Below, in pieces: positions 51,916 through 53,115 of a stretch of DNA of 53,115 nt. The notes below the pieces were generated by a model that saw nothing but the letters and a program-made list of their open reading frames with translations, was not told where the DNA came from and searched no databases. The stretch's first letter is position 1; every line of letters starts with the position of its first letter. The position numbers were made by a program, and so were the translations under genes. Source of the stretch: Acidimicrobiaceae bacterium (lineage in GTDB: Bacteria; Actinomycetota; Acidimicrobiia; Acidimicrobiales; Aldehydirespiratoraceae); the NCBI GenBank assembly GCA_009844405.1, contig VYBO01000034.1:1-53115 (forward strand), written 5' to 3'.

Positions 51916-53075
51916 GGCTGTCCCTGACCGCCAGCCGCGCCGGCCAGCTTCACCGCCCGGCGGGCGGCGTCCAGCATCGTCGGCTCCATCATCAGCTCAC
52001 CGCCCAGGTGGGGTTCCAGCAGTTCCCGGCCCTCGGCCGCGTTGGTGCCGTCGAGGCGGATCACGATGGGCGAGTCGATGTCGACCCGGCGGGTGGCCTC
52101 GATGATGCCGTTGGCGATCTCCTCGCCCCGGGTGATGCCCCCGAAGATGTTGATCAGGATGGCCCTGACCGCGGGATCGTTGTTGATGACCTCCAGCGCG
52201 CCCGCCATGACCTCCGCGTTGGCGCCTCCGCCGATGTCGAGGAAGTTGGCGGGACGGCCCCCCACCTGGTTGACGACGTCCACCGTGCTCATGGCCAAGC
52301 CCGCGCCGTTGGCGATCACCCCGACCGAGCCGTCCAGGCCCACATACTGCAGCCGCTTGGAGTGGGCGGCCTGCTCCCGCTCGTCGCGCGTCTGCGTGGC
52401 GTCGTACTGGGCGTAGTCGTCGTGGCGGAACGTGCTGTTGGCGTCCAGGGTGACCTTGGAGTCGAGCAGCACCACGTCGCCGCCGGAGGTCACGGTCAGC
52501 GGGTTGACCTCCACCAGGTCGGCGTCGGCGTCCACGTAGGCGCCGTACAGGGTCACCAGCACATCGGCCACCGCGTCCGCGGCGGATCCGGGGATGCGGG
52601 CAGCCCGCACCCACTGGCGGCACGCAGGCTGCGTCAGGCCGTCCACCGGGTCGATGTGGATGCGGGCGATGGCGTCGGGGTCGAGGGCGGCCACGGTCTC
52701 GATGTCCACGCCGCCCTCGGCCGACAGCATCCCCAGGTGCTTGCGGGCGGAGCGGTCGAGAGTGAAGCTGGCGTAGTACTCCTCGGCGATGTCGGACGCC
52801 TGCTCCATCCAGAGGCGGCGCACGATGTGACCCGAGATGTCGAGGCCCAGGATGCCGGAGGCATGGCTGCGCACGGCGTCGAGGTCGGCGGCGAGCTTCA
52901 CGCCTCCGGCCTTGCCCCGCCCTCCGGTGTGGACCTGGGCCTTCACCACCACCGGCAGTCCGAGCCTGCAGGCCGCGGCCACCGCGTCGTCGGGCGAGAA
53001 CGCCACTTCGCCCGTGGGAACCGGCAGTCCGTACCGGGCGAACAGCTCCTTGCCCTGATGCTCGAACAGATCCAC
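51912..53075 (-). CDS. sucC: Succinyl-CoA synthetase beta subunit
   Basis: A 387-residue nucleotide-binding subunit with an ATP-grasp domain: MDLFEHQGKELFARYGLPVP at the start, PVVVKAQVHTGGRGKAGGVKLA, LVEVNPLTVTSGGDVVLLDSKV, and the C-terminal GGANAEVMAGALEVINNDPAVRAILINIFGGITRGEEIANGI. Complete at both ends. The remaining 40 bases of the window contain only an ATG at 53097 that I cannot assign. Confidence 0.97.
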   Translation of the reverse strand: MDLFEHQGKELFARYGLPVPTGEVAFSPDDAVAAACRLGLPVVVKAQVHTGGRGKAGGVKLAADLDAVRSHASGILGLDISGHIVRRLWMEQASDIAEEYYASFTLDRSARKHLGMLSAEGGVDIETVAALDPDAIARIHIDPVDGLTQPACRQWVRAARIPGSAADAVADVLVTLYGAYVDADADLVEVNPLTVTSGGDVVLLDSKVTLDANSTFRHDDYAQYDATQTRDEREQAAHSKRLQYVGLDGSVGVIANGAGLAMSTVDVVNQVGGRPANFLDIGGGANAEVMAGALEVINNDPAVRAILINIFGGITRGEEIANGIIEATRRVDIDSPIVIRLDGTNAAEGRELLEPHLGGELMMEPTMLDAARRAVKLAGAAGGQGQP

Positions 53076-53115
53076 GAGCGGCGATACTAGGCCGCGATGC
53101 CCGCTACCCGATCCC

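Noticed and set aside
53097..53115. ATG start of a plus-strand gene at the window end
   Set aside because: Only six codons are visible (MPATRS), too few to support a call.

Overview
The window is high-GC bacterial DNA with dense, short-spaced genes, many GTG starts and many likely leaderless starts (a TANNNT -10 hexamer 6-9 bases before the start codon). Together with the gene content (class Ia RNR, GPP34 protein, MarR/LuxR regulators, VapBC, many Liv-type ABC genes) this points to an actinobacterium, most likely an uncultured Acidimicrobiia-like organism. That assignment is inference; there is no rRNA in the window. Marine or host-associated habit is suggested by the osmolyte genes.

0-8.3 kb is an osmolyte block: a DddP-type DMSP lyase (M24 fold, all known active-site residues present) divergent from an MttB-family methyltransferase, then a glycine betaine/DMSP-type ABC transporter (ProX, a ProW with a very long extra membrane domain, ProV with CBS domains). 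A betaine-homocysteine-methyltransferase-like gene at 46.9 kb may belong to the same metabolism. 8.4-20.2 kb is mostly housekeeping: an acidic repeat protein that overprints a dead SDR fragment, ileS, a 2-oxoglutarate/Fe oxygenase, nrdAB, a GPP34 protein and a secreted glucose/sorbosone-dehydrogenase-like protein with cadherin and S-layer domains.

20.2-46.9 kb is an accessory, catabolic region. It holds an HpaE-like aldehyde dehydrogenase, an HpaG-like FAH-fold enzyme, a Liv ATPase and a MarR regulator (20.7-25.6 kb); an SDR; a type II restriction-modification pair (26.5-28.3 kb); a GAF-LuxR regulator; a livF-livMG-livH-livK operon with a frameshifted amidohydrolase; an acetoacetate-decarboxylase-like protein, a P450 and an HpaD ring-cleavage dioxygenase (35.8-38.8 kb); two class-I glutamine amidotransferases, a glutamine-synthetase-like ligase, an acyl-CoA dehydrogenase-like flavoprotein, VapBC and an alpha/beta hydrolase. 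The set suggests uptake and breakdown of an aromatic acid or aromatic amine through homoprotocatechuate meta cleavage, possibly with a gamma-glutamyl tag. A 16-bp palindrome (consensus CGTTYGGTNSCRAACG) recurs before marR/livF, before gaf-luxR, before the ADC-P450-hpaD operon and before the GS-like gene. This is the best evidence of one regulon, plausibly run by the HpaR-like MarR protein.

The same region carries signs of decay and rearrangement: an Abi-family gene with one in-frame TAA and a 3' end replaced by a repeat, 137-bp direct repeats bracketing hpaE, a 70-bp tandem repeat, single-base frameshifts in an amidohydrolase and a luciferase-like monooxygenase, a deleted P450 and a TauD remnant. 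46.9-53.1 kb returns to core genes (BHMT-like, purH, sucD, sucC) with a HigBA toxin-antitoxin pair and a possible toxin remnant between them. I saw no tRNA, rRNA, CRISPR array or transposase gene.
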